A stretch of 7,037 nucleotides of DNA from Methylobacter sp. (lineage in GTDB: Bacteria > Pseudomonadota > Gammaproteobacteria > Methylococcales > Methylomonadaceae), in contig JALNYY010000185.1 in NCBI GenBank assembly GCA_023229605.1, forward strand, positions 1 through 7,037, read 5' to 3'. Below the pieces are notes generated by a model. That model ran no database searches, was not told where the DNA came from, and saw only the letters and a program-made list of their open reading frames with translations. Each line of letters opens with the position of its first letter. Positions within the stretch are counted from its first letter, which is position 1. Position numbers and translations under genes: made by a program. Below, piece by piece: positions 5,751 to 7,037 of the stretch.

Positions 5751-6747
5751 AAGCAAACAACAGGCAAACGTCCAGCAACGTTTCCCAGGGCTCTCCTTGC
5801 TGCCGGCCTTTAATCTGCCGATCGGCTTTTGCACTCAACACCAGTATACTGTTCAGGTCACTATCATCCAGCCTGCTCAACGCGTCGCTAACCAGTTGCT
5901 GGCGCTTGTCCCAAATTTGGTTATTTTTAAAGACCTGCGCCCTGTTTTGACCCTGAGCCAGCGATTGCTTAATCCTGATTAATACCCGCGCTTCACGCGT
6001 CAAAGCCCACAACACCACCGGAGCCGCAACGCCTTCCGACCGCAAGCCGGACAATATCTTTAGGATTCGGCCTACCCTGGCCGTCAGCACGCTATCCATC
6101 AGCTTAAACACATCGAATCTGGAACTGTCGGCCACCACATCAAAAATCTGCTGATTACTTAATTGCCCGGCGCCGTATAACACATAAAGCTTTTCTATTT
6201 CCTGGGCGGCCGCCAACAGATTTCCTTCAATCCTGGAAGCCAATATTTTAATCCCTTCCGTTTCCGCCTGTAGCCCTCGCCGCTGCATTCTTTGCTGCAA
6301 CCAGCGAATCAAGTCCTGCCCCTCTAACGGCCAGACCTGAACCACACAACCGGCCTTATCCAAAGCCTGAAACCAACGCGCTTTTAAGGAAGCGCCGGCC
6401 AGTTTTGCGGCGGTAATCAGCAGCAGCGTATCTTCCGGCACCCGCTCAAAATAAGCGGTTAAAGCCTTGGCGCCGTCAGCGCCCGGCGTACCGGTCGGCA
6501 ATCTTAAATCGATAATTTTTTTGTCGGCAAAAATGGATAAAGAACCTGCCGACTCCGTTAATTCATTCCATGAAAACCCGGCATCCGCAACAAGCACCTC
6601 GCGCGCATCATAACCGGCATTTCGTGCCGCCGCCCTGACGGCATCCGCCATCTCGCCCATCTGCAACGGCTCGTCGCCGCTAATGAAATAAACCGGCGCC
6701 AAACCCTTTTGCAACGCCGCGGCCAGCTGTTCGGGCTTGAGCCGCAT
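5734..6747 (-). CDS. holA: DNA polymerase III subunit delta
   Basis: This 337-residue protein matches the family length (E. coli HolA 343). Delta is the wrench of the clamp-loader complex: it binds the beta sliding clamp, opens the ring, and helps load it at primed DNA. It has an AAA+-like fold but a degenerate nucleotide site, and here there is indeed no normal Walker A. Family landmarks are VYFISGDEPLQMGE (19-32), SLSIFADKKIIDLRLP (69-84), EGNLLAAAQEIEKL (174-187) and FDVFKLMDSVL (211-221), followed by the helical C-terminal collar domain. The start is the ATG at 6745-6747, 1 nt after the lptE stop, so translation is probably coupled. In E. coli the order continues lptE-holA-nadD, but here the next gene is a histidine kinase on the other strand, so nadD is not adjacent. 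It is intact. Confidence 0.96.
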   Translation of the reverse strand: MRLKPEQLAAALQKGLAPVYFISGDEPLQMGEMADAVRAAARNAGYDAREVLVADAGFSWNELTESAGSLSIFADKKIIDLRLPTGTPGADGAKALTAYFERVPEDTLLLITAAKLAGASLKARWFQALDKAGCVVQVWPLEGQDLIRWLQQRMQRRGLQAETEGIKILASRIEGNLLAAAQEIEKLYVLYGAGQLSNQQIFDVVADSSRFDVFKLMDSVLTARVGRILKILSGLRSEGVAAPVVLWALTREARVLIRIKQSLAQGQNRAQVFKNNQIWDKRQQLVSDALSRLDDSDLNSILVLSAKADRQIKGRQQGEPWETLLDVCLLFASPTRS

Positions 6748-6748
6748 A

Positions 6749-7037
6749 TTATTTCGCGCCTGACTCTAATGCCATCCTGGCGCGGTTAACGATGGTGCGC
6801 ACTGCCTGTTGATACATTTCATTACGTATCCCGGCCTCTTCATTTTCTTTGGCGATCACATATTGCTGATCGTTGTAATAGTCGCGCCTGACTTCAATCG
6901 ATTGCCGCTCCATTAACAGGACATCCTTAGCATTGGCTAATTCATAATTCAGCCGGTAACTAAGTTCAAACTCATTAGACTTGCCTCGGGAACTCAACGA
7001 CAACACGCGCCGGTCAACATTTTCGATAAATGTCTTG
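6749..7037 (-). CDS. lptE: LPS-assembly lipoprotein LptE (C-terminal part, runs off the window)
   Basis: About 95 codons of the 3' end are visible; the frame is open to the window edge, so the lipoprotein signal peptide and Cys lie outside. LptE is an outer-membrane lipoprotein that plugs the LptD barrel and helps deliver LPS to the cell surface. The visible part shows the family C-terminus: RRVLSLSSRGKSNEFELSYR, then LLMERQSIEVRRDYYND, and ENEEAGIRNEMYQQAVRTIV with a final RARMAL. The pattern of RDYxxDxxxVxxKxxEEAxxRxxM is characteristic. The stop TAA (6749-6751) is 1 nt from the holA ATG, matching the conserved lptE-holA pairing. A GTG at 7004-7006 is in frame but internal to the conserved domain, so it is not the start. 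The neighbour supports the call as much as the motifs do. Confidence 0.9.
   Translation of the reverse strand, partial: KTFIENVDRRVLSLSSRGKSNEFELSYRLNYELANAKDVLLMERQSIEVRRDYYNDQQYVIAKENEEAGIRNEMYQQAVRTIVNRARMALESGAK

Overview
The window looks like chromosomal DNA of a gammaproteobacterium with roughly balanced base composition. The clearest sign is the lptE-holA pair at the right end, a gene order typical of Gammaproteobacteria. The PfkB-type fructokinase fragment and the general protein style would fit a methanotroph (Methylococcales), but that is a weak impression from memory, not something the sequence proves.

Layout from left to right. Positions 1-215 (minus) hold the 5' end of a PfkB-family sugar kinase, probably a fructokinase, with a dyad just upstream. 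Positions 216-587 are non-coding, rich in hairpins, and contain a copy of a dispersed REP-like repeat. Positions 588-1150 (minus) hold a two-gene type II toxin-antitoxin operon: a BrnT-like toxin followed by a CopG/RHH antitoxin that overlaps it by 4 nt. It has its own sigma70-type promoter with a direct-repeat candidate operator. Positions 1316-1348 are the terminator of htpG, and 1366-3294 (minus) is htpG (Hsp90) with a good sigma32 heat-shock promoter.

Divergent from htpG is a two-gene signalling operon. It consists of a response regulator whose receiver domain is joined to a long TPR-type helical region (3400-5022), and a small soluble histidine kinase with no sensor domain (5032-5718). 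Neither protein has a DNA-binding, enzymatic-output or membrane-sensor domain, so input and output are probably protein-protein contacts. This pair is the least conventional part of the window. Converging on it from the right is the lptE (partial) and holA pair, covering LPS-assembly lipoprotein and DNA polymerase III delta, separated by 1 nt.

Functionally this is a patchwork of housekeeping genes (htpG, holA, lptE, sugar kinase) with two accessory insertions, the toxin-antitoxin operon and the two-component module. No tRNA, rRNA, CRISPR array or intact insertion sequence was seen.
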